A stretch of 64,000 nucleotides of DNA from assembly GCF_018802605.1 (NCBI RefSeq), contig NZ_CP069161.1, forward strand, positions 806,001-870,000, read 5' to 3'. A program made the translations under genes and the position numbers. This stretch comes from Paludibacterium paludis. GTDB taxonomy: Bacteria; Pseudomonadota; Gammaproteobacteria; Burkholderiales; Chromobacteriaceae. Shown one piece after another: positions 11,045 through 19,892 of the stretch. The notes below the pieces were generated by a model. That model saw only the letters and a program-made list of their open reading frames with translations, ran no database searches and was not told the DNA's origin. Numbering within the stretch: the stretch's first letter is position 1; every line of letters starts with the position of its first letter.

Positions 11045-11545
11045 GTGACCACTCCCTCCCTTGAGCGCGACGGTTTCATGCTGACCACTTGCCGGGATTT
11101 GCTGGGCACGATTCAGGGCAGCAGCCTGTGGTATCTGTCGTTCGGCCTGGCTTGCTGCGCGGTGGAAATGATGCACGCGGCGGGCGCCCGTTACGACATG
11201 GACCGCTTCGGCATGGTGCCGCGCGCGACGCCGCGCCAAGCCGACCTGATGATTGTCGCCGGCACGCTGACCAACAAGATGGCGCCGGCGATGCGCCGAA
11301 TCTACGACCAGATGGCCGAGCCGCGTTATGTCCTGTCGATGGGATCCTGCGCCAACGGCGGCGGTTACTACCATTATTCCTATTCGGTGGTGCGCGGCTG
11401 CGACCGCATCGTGCCGGTCGATGTGTATGTGCCCGGCTGCCCTCCGACCGCCGAAGCGCTATTGTACGGGCTCATGCGGTTGCAGGAAAAAATCCGCCGC
11501 AACGAAACCGCCAGCCGCCGAAGCCTGCTGGACCGCTGCCCGTGA
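11045..11545 (+). CDS. nuoB: NADH-quinone oxidoreductase subunit B paralogue (orphan NuoB)
   Basis: 166 residues from GTG at 11045, preceded by GGAG. It matches NuoB along its whole length: [23 protein letters not shown] region, [20 protein letters not shown] and [14 protein letters not shown]. All four cysteines that ligate cluster N2 are present (CC, GSC, PGC). NuoB is the peripheral-arm subunit of complex I that passes electrons to quinone. Here it stands alone, with no nuoA, nuoC or nuoD beside it, so it is probably a second copy used in place of, or in competition with, the nuo-operon subunit. The N-terminus and C-terminal tail diverge from the usual form. Confidence 0.85.
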   Translation: MTTPSLERDGFMLTTCRDLLGTIQGSSLWYLSFGLACCAVEMMHAAGARYDMDRFGMVPRATPRQADLMIVAGTLTNKMAPAMRRIYDQMAEPRYVLSMGSCANGGGYYHYSYSVVRGCDRIVPVDVYVPGCPPTAEALLYGLMRLQEKIRRNETASRRSLLDRCP

Positions 11546-11549
11546 ACCT

Positions 11550-12983
11550 TCAGCGGCCCGGCGACGGACTTCCGGGCGCGGTCTGTGGCGCGGTACGGCG
11601 GGTCGCATGCCGGTACAGTCTGTCGGCGGCCAGCCACACGGCAAACAGGGTCAGCACGTGTTTGCCGGCGAAGGTGAACAGATCGCCCGCGAGCGTCAGG
11701 TTGGCCGGCGGAACCAGGCATAGCACCATGGAGAACAGCACGGCGAGCAGTCCCACGACCGGCAGCGCGACCGGCAGGATTCGCCCGGGTATGCGGAAAC
11801 TCCGAGGATGCGTGGCGCGCGTGGCCAGGAGACGCAGGTATGCCGCGAAAATCGACAGGTACGGCACGAAGTAGCACAGCATGGTCAGGCTGGCGAATTC
11901 CCAGTATGCGGCCTGCACGCTCGGTGAGAGCAGCGCGAGCAGGCACAGCCCGGTCACGATGACGGCCTGGGCCAAGAGGGCGTTGGCCGGGGTGCCGTGA
12001 ACGGGGTGGTTTTCCGTGATCTTGGTGCCGAGAATGCGGTATTCGCGGCTGGCTTCCTGCAGCATGACGATTTGCCCCACCATCCAGGCGTTCACTTGCC
12101 CGAGCGTGCCGATCATCAGGCAGACCGCCATCAGGGGCAACAGCCAGGGGATGCCGAATGTGCGTGTGGCGAGGATCAGCGCCTGTGCGACACCCGCGAC
12201 GATATCGATATTGTCGGAGGGATGGAGAATGTTCAGGCACCAGGTGCCAACCATGTAAAACAGCATGATCAGCACGGCCGAGACCAGGATGGCTCTCGGG
12301 AAATCCCTCTGGGGATGGCGTGTGCGGCCGGCCACCATCGGCGCGACTTCCAACCCGGCGAAGGCGAACATGGTGCTGGACAGATAAACGATGGCATCCA
12401 TGCGCCTCATGTCGGGCATCCATTGCGTCATCGAGCCGGGATACGGCGTTTGCATCGTCCTGCCGCTGGCGAGCCAGACGACGGCGAGGACCACGAGAAT
12501 GCCGACCGGAATGAAGACACCGAGCAGCATGCTGAAGCGGTTGATGTGGCGTGTCCATTGCATGCCAAGAATATTGAGGCCGGTCAGCAGCCAGAAGATC
12601 GCGATGGACGCGAGCGCGATGGCGAGTGAATGATCGGCCAGATTCCCGCCCAGCGCGACGGCCAGCGTGCTGAGCGCGTATTGCAGCATCAACGGAAAAT
12701 ACAGCAGACAGGACAGGGCGTAAAAGGCGACGACCATCCAGCCGATGCGTTTGCCGAAGGCTTCCCGTACCCAGATGAACATGCCGCCGTCGCTCGCCCA
12801 GATGGTCGACAGTTCGCCGCAGACCATGGCCATCGGCAGGAACAGGCAGCATGCCGCCATCAGCCACATCACCATGGCCGAGGCGCCATAACTGGCCAGC
12901 CCGGCGATGTGTCGCAAGCTCACAATGGATACCACGTTCATCACGACGATATCCGTGACCGTCAGTACTCTTGCTTCTTTCAT
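11550..12983 (-). CDS. APC-family amino acid antiporter, first copy
   Basis: 477 residues, about 12 membrane segments, of the APC superfamily in the GadC-like amino acid:polyamine antiporter branch. Recognisable blocks are MNVVSIVSLRHIAGLASYGA, PMAMVCGELSTIWASDGGMF and FAFAGLEVAPMVAGRTRHPQRDFPRA. It is clearly paralogous to the transporter at 14355-15782, sharing the same blocks throughout. It lies at the distal end of the decarboxylase cluster, beyond a hairpin with a U-run, so it may be expressed by read-through or separately. The likely role is uptake of a basic amino acid and/or exchange for its amine product; the substrate is inferred from context only. Confidence 0.8.
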   Translation of the reverse strand: MKEARVLTVTDIVVMNVVSIVSLRHIAGLASYGASAMVMWLMAACCLFLPMAMVCGELSTIWASDGGMFIWVREAFGKRIGWMVVAFYALSCLLYFPLMLQYALSTLAVALGGNLADHSLAIALASIAIFWLLTGLNILGMQWTRHINRFSMLLGVFIPVGILVVLAVVWLASGRTMQTPYPGSMTQWMPDMRRMDAIVYLSSTMFAFAGLEVAPMVAGRTRHPQRDFPRAILVSAVLIMLFYMVGTWCLNILHPSDNIDIVAGVAQALILATRTFGIPWLLPLMAVCLMIGTLGQVNAWMVGQIVMLQEASREYRILGTKITENHPVHGTPANALLAQAVIVTGLCLLALLSPSVQAAYWEFASLTMLCYFVPYLSIFAAYLRLLATRATHPRSFRIPGRILPVALPVVGLLAVLFSMVLCLVPPANLTLAGDLFTFAGKHVLTLFAVWLAADRLYRHATRRTAPQTAPGSPSPGR

Positions 12984-13072
12984 GAGTTTCTCCGCAGTTA
13001 TCTGTTTTGTTGGCCGGTGTCGCGGGTGTCGCGTGTTTCCCGTTGTCGACCAGGCGGGGAGGTGGCCGCGGT

Positions 13073-13101
13073 AAAAAAGCCATGGCCCGAAGAGCCATGG
13101 C
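13073..13101 (-). terminator. Terminator after the racemase gene
   Basis: On the minus strand two copies of the self-complementary octamer GCCATGGC, 7 nt apart, are followed by six U. It lies between the racemase stop (13215) and the downstream permease start (12983) and would end or attenuate the sigma-54 operon transcript. Confidence 0.7.
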
Positions 13102-13214
13102 CGGCAGAAGCGCCTGGAGAAAAGGTGTGGCTGGCATCCGTAAGGATGAGGGACCCGCTCGCGGTCGCGCGAGGGCGGAGGAGGGCGGGTCCGGGGGGAA
13201 GGGGGGGCATGGGC

Positions 13215-14321
13215 TTACCTGTCCAGGAAAACCTTTTCGACTCCCGGGCTCTGGCAGGCCATCAAGAGCGCGGTGTAGTCCAGCTCGAAGGCCACGCGGT
13301 CGCCGACATGCAGCGGATCCGGGCAGTCCTCGATGTCCACCAGCGTGTGATCACTGGTCTGACCGAGTACCGTGATGCGATCGTCGACCGGCGTGCAGCA
13401 CTCGCTGGGCACATCCTGGCGGCCGAATGCCAGCAGCGCCCGGCGCCGTGTGCCGTGATCCTCGAAGGTCTTGGTCTGCAAGAAGGCGTCGACGCCCAGT
13501 TCGCCGACCGGCACGGTGGGCTTGGCATTGGTTTCGATGATCTCGGCTGACAGAACATAGAGATCCGAGCAGGCGCGTCCCACGGGCTTTTTCGAGTGAT
13601 GGAAGGCATCCAGGTATTTCATGTCCACATACTCGATGCCGAACTGGTGCAGGCCGCCGATGCGCAAATGATTCAGCCCTTCGGGCCATAATCCCTTGTC
13701 GATCAGGTGGTAGCTTGTGCAGTTGCCGGCCGACAGGCGCGGCACGCGGATGTCCAGCGCCTGTTCGACGCGACGCACCAGTGCGGTGAAATCCGTACCG
13801 TTTTTCACGGTCGGCATCACCGTGCCGTAGCAGTTGAAATTGGTGCCCATGCCGTAGAGCGCGAGACCCGGCAGCGACCGGACCAGGCGCACCAGTTCGA
13901 CGATCTCGTTCTCGCGCTCGAACCAGATCCCCTCACGCAAGTCGCCCATATCGACCATCACCAGCACTTCGTGGATGACACCTTGGCGTACCGCTTCGGC
14001 GGACAGGGCGCGAACGATCCGGGGTTCCGAATTGAGACTGATGTCGGCGTAGCGGATCACCTCGGCGATTTCCGAGAGGCAGGGGCTGCGCAGCAGGCAG
14101 GTCTTGCAGCCGATGTCACCCAGTTTGGCGAGGTTATAGACCCGCGATTCGGCGATGACATCGATCCCGCCCTCGAAGAGCGCCCGCGCGGTGTCGACGC
14201 AACCGTCGAACACTTTGTTGACGCCCATCACTTCTACGCCGGACTTGGCCAGTAGGGCCTTTTCCGTGGCGGCGTTGGCGCGCAGCCGGCCGATATCGAT
14301 GAACAGTTGAGGTTTGTACAT
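13215..14321 (-). CDS. Fold-type III PLP amino acid racemase (ornithine/lysine racemase type)
   Basis: 368 residues, alanine-racemase-like N-terminal TIM barrel. The PLP-binding Lys is in VMGVNKVFDG (about residue 36), followed by GGIDVIAESRVYNL; other blocks are VDMGDLREGIW and LSAGNCTSYHLID, and the C-terminal part is a beta domain. The family (alanine/ornithine racemase, YhfX/Orr-like) converts L-ornithine or related basic amino acids to the D-form. Placed between two antiporters and a decarboxylase of the D-ornithine/D-lysine type, it most plausibly supplies the D-amino acid substrate. Substrate choice between ornithine and lysine cannot be read from sequence. Confidence 0.8.
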   Translation of the reverse strand: MYKPQLFIDIGRLRANAATEKALLAKSGVEVMGVNKVFDGCVDTARALFEGGIDVIAESRVYNLAKLGDIGCKTCLLRSPCLSEIAEVIRYADISLNSEPRIVRALSAEAVRQGVIHEVLVMVDMGDLREGIWFERENEIVELVRLVRSLPGLALYGMGTNFNCYGTVMPTVKNGTDFTALVRRVEQALDIRVPRLSAGNCTSYHLIDKGLWPEGLNHLRIGGLHQFGIEYVDMKYLDAFHHSKKPVGRACSDLYVLSAEIIETNAKPTVPVGELGVDAFLQTKTFEDHGTRRRALLAFGRQDVPSECCTPVDDRITVLGQTSDHTLVDIEDCPDPLHVGDRVAFELDYTALLMACQSPGVEKVFLDR

Positions 14322-14354
14322 GATGTTCTCCTAGACAACTTTTTCATGGGGCGC

Positions 14355-15782
14355 TCAGGCCGATGTCTGTCCGTTCGCCGCTTCGCTGTGGCGGCGCCTT
14401 GCCCGGTGATAGATCCATTCGGCAAGACCGATGGCCGCCAGGATGCCGAGCACCAGCTTGCCGCCGTAGGCGAGATAACCGCCCCCGCCCATGTCCATGC
14501 CGGCCGGCGGAATCAGCACCAGCACGACGGCGAAGGCCACCGACAGGAAGCCCAGCGCGGGAAGCACGACGGGCAGGACCCGGCCGGGAATGCGGAAACT
14601 GCGGGTCACATCGGGCTGAGCGCGGCGCAACTGGAAGAAGGCCAGGAACATCACCAGATAGGGGACGAAGTAGCACAGCGTGGTCAGCGCGGTCAGTGTC
14701 CAGTAGGCGGCTTCGACGCTGGGCGAGACAAAGGTCGAGAAGCAGAACACCGTGACCAGCACGGCCTGGACGATCAGCGCGAAGGCTGGTGTCTGGTAGA
14801 CCGGGTGCAGGCTCGATACCCGTTCGCCGAGCAGATTGTCCTCGCGGGACGCTTCCTGGAGCATGTAGATCGGGCCCACGAGCCAGGAGTTGACCTGTCC
14901 GATCGCGCCGATGGCCATGCACAGGCCCATCACCGCGAGCAGCCAGGGCATGCCAAGCTCGATGGAGGCGGCCTTGACCGCTTGCATGATGCCCGTGACG
15001 ATATTGACGTCCTTGGCCGGGTACAGGGTATTGAGCGCCCAGGTGCCCACCATGTAGATGCCGACGATGACGATGGCCGAAATCAGCATGGCACGCGGGA
15101 AGTCCCGTTGCGGGTTGCGGGTGCGGCCGGCGATCATCGGTGCGACTTCCAGGCCGGCGAACGCGAACATCATGCTCGACAGGAAGACGATGGAGTCCCA
15201 GCGGCTAAGATCGGGAATCCAGTTGGCGGCGGCATGGTAATCCGTGGCCATCGGGCGGCCGGTCATCAGCCAGACGATGGCGAGCAGGATCAGGATCGCG
15301 GACGGAATGAACACGCCGAACCACGCGCTGACGCTGTTGATCGCCTTGGTCCACTGGATACCCCGGATGTTCATCCAGGTCAGGATCCAGAACAGGATCG
15401 TCGAGCCGATGCCGATGAACGCCTTGTTGCCGGCCAGCCCGTCTCCGAGCACATAACCCAGGGCCGAAAAGGCGAACTGCAGCATCAGTGGAAAAAACAG
15501 CACACACGAGCAAAGGAAGCAGACCACCACGATCCACCCGACGCGCTTGCCGAAGGCTTCCTTGACCCAGATGAAAATCCCGCCGTCCTTGGGCCAGCCG
15601 GTGGACAGCTCGCCGCACACCATCGCGAGCGGCAAGAAAAGGCACGAGGCGGCGAGCAGCCACAGCAGGAACGCGGATGCGCCGTAGGGCGCGACATTGG
15701 GTATCTGCCGCAGGCTGAGAATGGCAATAACGTTCATGAAAACGATGTCGTATATGCCTAATGTGTTCTTTGTGTCAGACAT
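14355..15782 (-). CDS. APC-family amino acid antiporter, second copy
   Basis: 475 residues, about 12 membrane segments, strongly similar to the permease at 11550-12983: LGIYDIVFMNVIAILSLRQI, LAMVCGELSTGWPKDGGIFIW and FAFAGLEVAPMIAGRTRNPQ. It belongs to the GadC-like APC branch that exchanges an amino acid for its decarboxylation product. It follows the decarboxylase by 84 bp, with a small GC-rich hairpin (15837-15855) in between, and precedes the racemase by 33 bp, so these three genes form one transcription unit. Inferred role: import of the amino acid and export of the diamine, consuming cytoplasmic protons through the decarboxylase. Confidence 0.82.
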   Translation of the reverse strand: MSDTKNTLGIYDIVFMNVIAILSLRQIPNVAPYGASAFLLWLLAASCLFLPLAMVCGELSTGWPKDGGIFIWVKEAFGKRVGWIVVVCFLCSCVLFFPLMLQFAFSALGYVLGDGLAGNKAFIGIGSTILFWILTWMNIRGIQWTKAINSVSAWFGVFIPSAILILLAIVWLMTGRPMATDYHAAANWIPDLSRWDSIVFLSSMMFAFAGLEVAPMIAGRTRNPQRDFPRAMLISAIVIVGIYMVGTWALNTLYPAKDVNIVTGIMQAVKAASIELGMPWLLAVMGLCMAIGAIGQVNSWLVGPIYMLQEASREDNLLGERVSSLHPVYQTPAFALIVQAVLVTVFCFSTFVSPSVEAAYWTLTALTTLCYFVPYLVMFLAFFQLRRAQPDVTRSFRIPGRVLPVVLPALGFLSVAFAVVLVLIPPAGMDMGGGGYLAYGGKLVLGILAAIGLAEWIYHRARRRHSEAANGQTSA

Positions 15783-15866
15783 AACTGTTCCCCTCAGAGA
15801 GTGACCGGGCCGGATTCACCGTGCCCGGAGCCGAAAGGCCGGCTCTGAGCCGGCCGTTTCCCGGGA

Positions 15867-17264
15867 TCAATACAGGTCGTAACCGACCATGTCCTCGTAG
15901 GTGTCCTCACGCCGGATCAGGCGGTCGCGCCCTTCCCGGTCGATCAGCACCACGGCGGTGCGGGGACGGTTGTTGTAGACGGTCTGGCTCTCGATGGTGT
16001 AGGCGCCCGCATCCAGGAACACCACGATGTCACCGACGGCGCTGGACGCCGGCAGGGCGAAATACTCGTCCTTGATGCCCATGTGGAAGTAGTCGCCGCC
16101 GTCGCACAACGGGCCGGCCAGCTTGATGTAGTGATCGTGGGCTTCGCCGACGCGGCTTGCGTTGTACACGTAGAAGAACCAGTCGAAATGCTGACTGTCG
16201 GACAGGATGCTGTAGCCGGCATCGACGAATTTCCAGTCGACGTGGCACTGGACATTGCCGTCGGGGTCGTAGTTGGTTTTCTGTTTCTGGCACGACAGTT
16301 CGGTGAGCAGAACCGCGGCGCTGCCGGTCACCTTGCGGCCCGGCTCGATGCAGATCTCGATGTCGGTGCGCCACTTGTGCACCTCATCGATCACGGCGTC
16401 GGCGAAGTCGCGCGCGGTGATGCCCGCGTACATATTGTCCTTGAGCGGATCGCCGTTCTGTTCATCGTACTTGTAGGGGGTCGGGATGCCGCCGCCGACG
16501 TTGATCAAATCGAAGCGGATGCCCAGCGTTTCCTCCAGCCGGCGCGATTCGTCGACCAGCACGCGGGTCGCCTTGGCGAACGGTTCCGCCTCGGGAACCT
16601 GGTCGCCGACGTGCATGTGCAGACCGCGCAGCCGGACATACGGCATGGCGAGGATGCGCCGGCAGGTCTCTTCGGCCTGCTCGAGGTCGAGACCGGATTT
16701 GGCGTGGTAGGCGGTCACCAGTTGGGCGTGAGTGGCGGAAGGCACGTTCGGCTCGACACGCACGCAGACATTGGCGGTTTTTTGCAGCCGGCGGGAGATG
16801 CTGTCGATCAGGTCGAGCTCGTACAGGCTGTCGACATTGATCAGATAGAGTTCGTTGGCGATGGCGAATTCCAGGTCTTCGGGCTTTTTCACCACACCGT
16901 TGAACACGATCTGGTCACCGGTAAAGCCGATTTCCAGGCATTTGCGCACTTCATAGCGCGAGTTCGCTTCGGCGCAGATGCCCGCATTCTTGACCGCCTC
17001 GAGCACTCCCATCACCGAGCAGGACTTGGAGGCGTAGAACACTTTGGTGGCCGGATGGCGGGCGAAGGCGGTGCGGATTTCATCGATGTTGCGGCGGATT
17101 TCCGCCTCGGAGAACACATAAAAAGGCGTGCCGTACTGCTTGGCCAGGCGGTGCAGGTCGACTCCTTCGAAGAGCAGGTGGCCGTCCCTGAGGGTGAAGC
17201 GGCGGTCATGCTCCAGGGTGGCACGGCGGATGGCGTTGTAATTGCTGAGGATGGGGTCGGTCAT
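15867..17264 (-). CDS. dokD: D-ornithine/D-lysine decarboxylase type (fold III, LysA family)
   Basis: 465 residues. PLP-binding Lys is in [10 protein letters not shown] (residue 80), the glycine-rich phosphate site in [11 protein letters not shown], with EPGRKV and the C-terminal active-site block [10 protein letters not shown]. Diaminopimelate decarboxylases usually have CES.D here; CDG.D is closer to ornithine-type enzymes and to Salmonella DokD, also 465 residues, which decarboxylates D-ornithine and D-lysine to putrescine and cadaverine. From memory, DokD also lies beside a racemase, transporters and a sigma-54 activator. The gene is first in its operon, 47 bp below a sigma-54 promoter. 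LysA proper is the alternative, but the context argues against a biosynthetic role. Confidence 0.75.
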   Translation of the reverse strand: MTDPILSNYNAIRRATLEHDRRFTLRDGHLLFEGVDLHRLAKQYGTPFYVFSEAEIRRNIDEIRTAFARHPATKVFYASKSCSVMGVLEAVKNAGICAEANSRYEVRKCLEIGFTGDQIVFNGVVKKPEDLEFAIANELYLINVDSLYELDLIDSISRRLQKTANVCVRVEPNVPSATHAQLVTAYHAKSGLDLEQAEETCRRILAMPYVRLRGLHMHVGDQVPEAEPFAKATRVLVDESRRLEETLGIRFDLINVGGGIPTPYKYDEQNGDPLKDNMYAGITARDFADAVIDEVHKWRTDIEICIEPGRKVTGSAAVLLTELSCQKQKTNYDPDGNVQCHVDWKFVDAGYSILSDSQHFDWFFYVYNASRVGEAHDHYIKLAGPLCDGGDYFHMGIKDEYFALPASSAVGDIVVFLDAGAYTIESQTVYNNRPRTAVVLIDREGRDRLIRREDTYEDMVGYDLY

Positions 17265-17310
17265 GGCTGATCTCCTGTGCGAAGCCGGTTAAGGTTGATG
17301 TCTGTTCTTT

Positions 17311-17326
17311 CGCAAAAGCCATGCCA
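17311..17326 (-). promoter_or_regulatory. Sigma-54 (-24/-12) promoter of the decarboxylase operon
   Basis: On the minus strand TGGCAT-N5-TTGCG matches the consensus TGGCAC-N5-TTGCW at both invariant dinucleotides (GG at -24, GC at -12) with exact spacing. The predicted start point is near 17300, leaving a leader of about 35 nt before ATG at 17264. The adjacent divergent gene encodes a sigma-54 activator. Confidence 0.8.
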
Positions 17327-17407
17327 GCGGTGTGAAAAATAAAAAACCATGTAATTTCAATGTCTTGGTGTTTTTGTCTCGGGCTGGATCCGCGCCGGTT
17401 TCTGGCC

Positions 17408-17427
17408 GGGCCGCCGGTTTTCCGGCG
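17408..17427. promoter_or_regulatory. Dyad, candidate activator binding site
   Basis: CCGCCGG-TTTT-CCGGCGG, a perfect 7-bp inverted repeat centred about 90-100 bp upstream of the sigma-54 promoter on the minus strand. That is the usual place for an enhancer-binding-protein site. It could instead be only an RNA hairpin in the activator's leader. Confidence 0.45.
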
Positions 17428-17535
17428 GACTGACGGAAGGCCGGCGGCGGGTTGATCCCGGTCCAAACCTCGTCGTTCCGGCTGGAGTAGGGTCGCAGGA
17501 AGGAGAAAGCGGGCGGAAACAGAAAGGGAGACGCG

Positions 17536-18969
17536 ATGGATCCGGAACTGCGGGACGCGCTGGCGATGTTCGCGGGGTTTTTCGATGCGGTTCGCACCCC
17601 CGTGGCGGTGATCGATGTCCATGGGCGCTATGTCTATTACAACGAAGAGAGCGCGGTGATCGACGGCTACACCTGCGAGGAGGCGCTGGGGCAGCATGTC
17701 CTGTCGGTGTACCCCGAGATGACCGCGGCCGACAGCACCATGCTGCAGTCGCTGTATACCGGCAAGGAGTACCGGAGCAACTATCAGGTGTATGTCAACG
17801 CGGCGGGCAAGAAGGTGCACTATGTGCATACCACGTTGCCGCTCACCTCGCGCGACGGGCGGATCATCGGCGTGATCGAGATGGGGCGCAATCTGTCCCT
17901 GATCCATCAGATGAACGACACCTTGATGGATCTTCAGGGTCAATTGCAGGGCCGAGGCAAAGCGGATGTCCGGATCGTGACCGACGACCCCGGGATGCTG
18001 AGCCTGATCGAACAGGCGCGGCGCCTCGCGCAAACCAGCGTGCCGGTGCTGATCTACGGGGAGACGGGAACGGGCAAGGAGTTGTTCGCCCGTCTGATTC
18101 ATCGCCACAGCTCCCGCGCCGATGCGCCGTTCGTCGCCGTCAACTGTGCGGCCATTCCGGAAAACCTGTTGGAGAGCACCCTGTTCGGCACGGTGCGGGG
18201 CGCGTTCACCGGCGCGGAGGATCGCCGCGGCCTGCTCGAAGAGGCGCGCCATGGCACCTTGTTCCTCGATGAAATCAACTCCATGCCGCTCTCGGTGCAG
18301 GGCAAACTGCTGCGCGTGTTGCAGGAGGATACGTTCACCCGGGTCGGTTCGAGCCGCGAGGAACGTCACGATGCGCGTTTCATCGCCGCGAGCAACGAGT
18401 CCCTGCCCTCGATGATGCGCAATCACCGGGTGCGCCGCGATCTCTTGTACCGCTTGAATGTCGGCTATCTGAAATTGCCGCCGCTGCGCGAGCGGGGCGA
18501 GGATGTGGTTTTGCTGGCGCGGCATTTCCTGGCAAGGCATTGCGCGCGGCACGGCCTGTCCATCACGTCGATCAGCGACGCGGTGCTGGAACGGTTGCGG
18601 CGTTATCCGTGGCCGGGCAATGTGCGCATGCTCGACAACGCCATCCTGCGCAGCCTGATTCTGTGCGAGACCGGCGACGAACTCGATTTCATTTTGCTCG
18701 ATGACGCGGGGGACGAGGACGTTTGGCAGAACGAGCCGCGCCGGGCTCCGGCCGCGCCCCTGACGACCCACCTGCCGGTGCCGATGCCGGGCAGATCGAT
18801 CGAGGAACAGGTCGACGCCTATGAAAAAGCGCTGTTGATGGCGGTGCTGCGTCAGACCGAGTGCCTGAGCGAGGCGGCGCGGCTGTGCCACATGCCGCGC
18901 ACCACGCTTCAGTACAAAATGAGAAAATACGGTATACGTTATGCCCACAGCGTGATAGACGATGCGTAA
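17536..18969 (+). CDS. Sigma-54-dependent transcriptional activator (PAS-AAA+-Fis)
   Basis: 477 residues. A PAS-like sensor covers about residues 15-130 (FDAVRTPVAVIDVHGRYVYY). The AAA+ domain has Walker A GETGTGKE, the sigma-54 contact loop GAFTGAED, Walker B GTLFLDEIN and sensor motifs NVRMLDNAI. The C-terminal Fis-type HTH is LSEAARLCHMPRTTLQYKMR. It remodels sigma-54 RNA polymerase to open a -24/-12 promoter, here most simply the one 210 bp away controlling the decarboxylase operon. No receiver domain is present, so it senses a ligand or redox state directly rather than through a kinase. The organisation matches the regulator beside Salmonella dokD. Confidence 0.88.
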   Translation: MDPELRDALAMFAGFFDAVRTPVAVIDVHGRYVYYNEESAVIDGYTCEEALGQHVLSVYPEMTAADSTMLQSLYTGKEYRSNYQVYVNAAGKKVHYVHTTLPLTSRDGRIIGVIEMGRNLSLIHQMNDTLMDLQGQLQGRGKADVRIVTDDPGMLSLIEQARRLAQTSVPVLIYGETGTGKELFARLIHRHSSRADAPFVAVNCAAIPENLLESTLFGTVRGAFTGAEDRRGLLEEARHGTLFLDEINSMPLSVQGKLLRVLQEDTFTRVGSSREERHDARFIAASNESLPSMMRNHRVRRDLLYRLNVGYLKLPPLRERGEDVVLLARHFLARHCARHGLSITSISDAVLERLRRYPWPGNVRMLDNAILRSLILCETGDELDFILLDDAGDEDVWQNEPRRAPAAPLTTHLPVPMPGRSIEEQVDAYEKALLMAVLRQTECLSEAARLCHMPRTTLQYKMRKYGIRYAHSVIDDA

Positions 18970-19010
18970 ATTTTTCGTGCCGGACGCTTGGGTCAATTCT
19001 GGAACCCACC

Positions 19011-19892
19011 ATGAAAACCATTCTCAGTATTCAGTCCCATGTCGTGTACGGCCATGTCGGCAATAGTGCGGCGGTGTTCCCCATGCAACGCATGGGCATG
19101 AACGTCTGGCCCGTGCATACGGTGCAGTTTTCCAATCACACCCAGTACGGCGACTGGGAGGGGGATGCGCTGCCCGGCCGCATGATCGGCTCGCTGGTCG
19201 ACGGACTCGAGCGGCGCGGGCAACTGGCCCGTTGCGATGCCATCCTGTCGGGCTATCTTGGCGAGCCCGAGCAGGCCGACGAGGTGCTGGCGGTGGTGCG
19301 CCGGGTGAAAGAGGCCAATCCCCGCGCCGTGTATCTGTGCGATCCGGTGATGGGGCATCCCGGCAAGGGGTGCTTCGTGAAACCGGGCATCCGCGACCGG
19401 ATGGTGGCGCACATGCCCGGCGTGGCCGACGTGATGACGCCCAATCATTTCGAGCTCGAGATGCTGACCGGCAGCACGGTTTCGACCCTCGACGAGGCCG
19501 TGGCCGCGTGCCGGGCTTTGCTCGCGCGCGGTCCGGGCATCATCCTGGTCAAGCACCTGGCGCTCATCGACAAGCCCGCCGACCGCTTCGACATGCTGGC
19601 GGTCAGCCACGACGAAGTCTGGCTCGGAAGCCGGCCGCTGTATCCTTTCCCGTCTCAGCCGGCCGGTGTCGGCGACCTGACATCGGGTGTGTTTCTTGCC
19701 TCCTTGCTCGGCGGCATGACGCTGCGCGCGGCGTTCGAACACACTTTGTCCGCGGTGGACCGGGTGCTGCACCAGACTCACCTGTGCGATAGCCGGGAAC
19801 TGGAACTGATCCGCGCGCAGGACCGGATCGCCGCGCCGGATTGCCATTATCCCGCGCTCGACCTGTCGGCGCGTTTTTATCCGGAAGGCTGA
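19011..19892 (+). CDS. pdxY: Pyridoxal kinase PdxY
   Basis: 293 residues from ATG at 19011 (MKTILSIQSHVVYGHVGNSA), a typical PdxY start and length. Ribokinase-like fold: GHVGNSAAVFPMQ substrate loop, DPVMGHPGKG, TPNHFELEMLTG and the anion hole/catalytic region PAGVGDLTSGVFLA, with catalytic Asp in GVGD. It phosphorylates pyridoxal to PLP in the salvage pathway. It sits 41 bp after the sigma-54 activator in the same direction and next to two PLP enzymes, so it may be kept here to supply cofactor when they are induced. Its 3' end overlaps the convergent MFS gene by 16 bp. Confidence 0.92.
   Translation: MKTILSIQSHVVYGHVGNSAAVFPMQRMGMNVWPVHTVQFSNHTQYGDWEGDALPGRMIGSLVDGLERRGQLARCDAILSGYLGEPEQADEVLAVVRRVKEANPRAVYLCDPVMGHPGKGCFVKPGIRDRMVAHMPGVADVMTPNHFELEMLTGSTVSTLDEAVAACRALLARGPGIILVKHLALIDKPADRFDMLAVSHDEVWLGSRPLYPFPSQPAGVGDLTSGVFLASLLGGMTLRAAFEHTLSAVDRVLHQTHLCDSRELELIRAQDRIAAPDCHYPALDLSARFYPEG

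Noticed and set aside
11380..11874. Second gene overlapping nuoB in another plus-strand frame
   Set aside because: Frame-shifted readings of nuoB and of the opposite permease; no start site or domain.
11380..13137. Long minus-strand frame over the first permease and another over 14307-15761 on plus
   Set aside because: Alternate frames of strongly supported APC permeases in high-GC DNA; no recognisable protein sequence.
15867..17264. Calling the decarboxylase LysA (diaminopimelate decarboxylase)
   Set aside because: The CDGGD block, length, sigma-54 promoter and racemase/antiporter neighbours fit a D-ornithine/D-lysine enzyme better, though LysA is not fully excluded.
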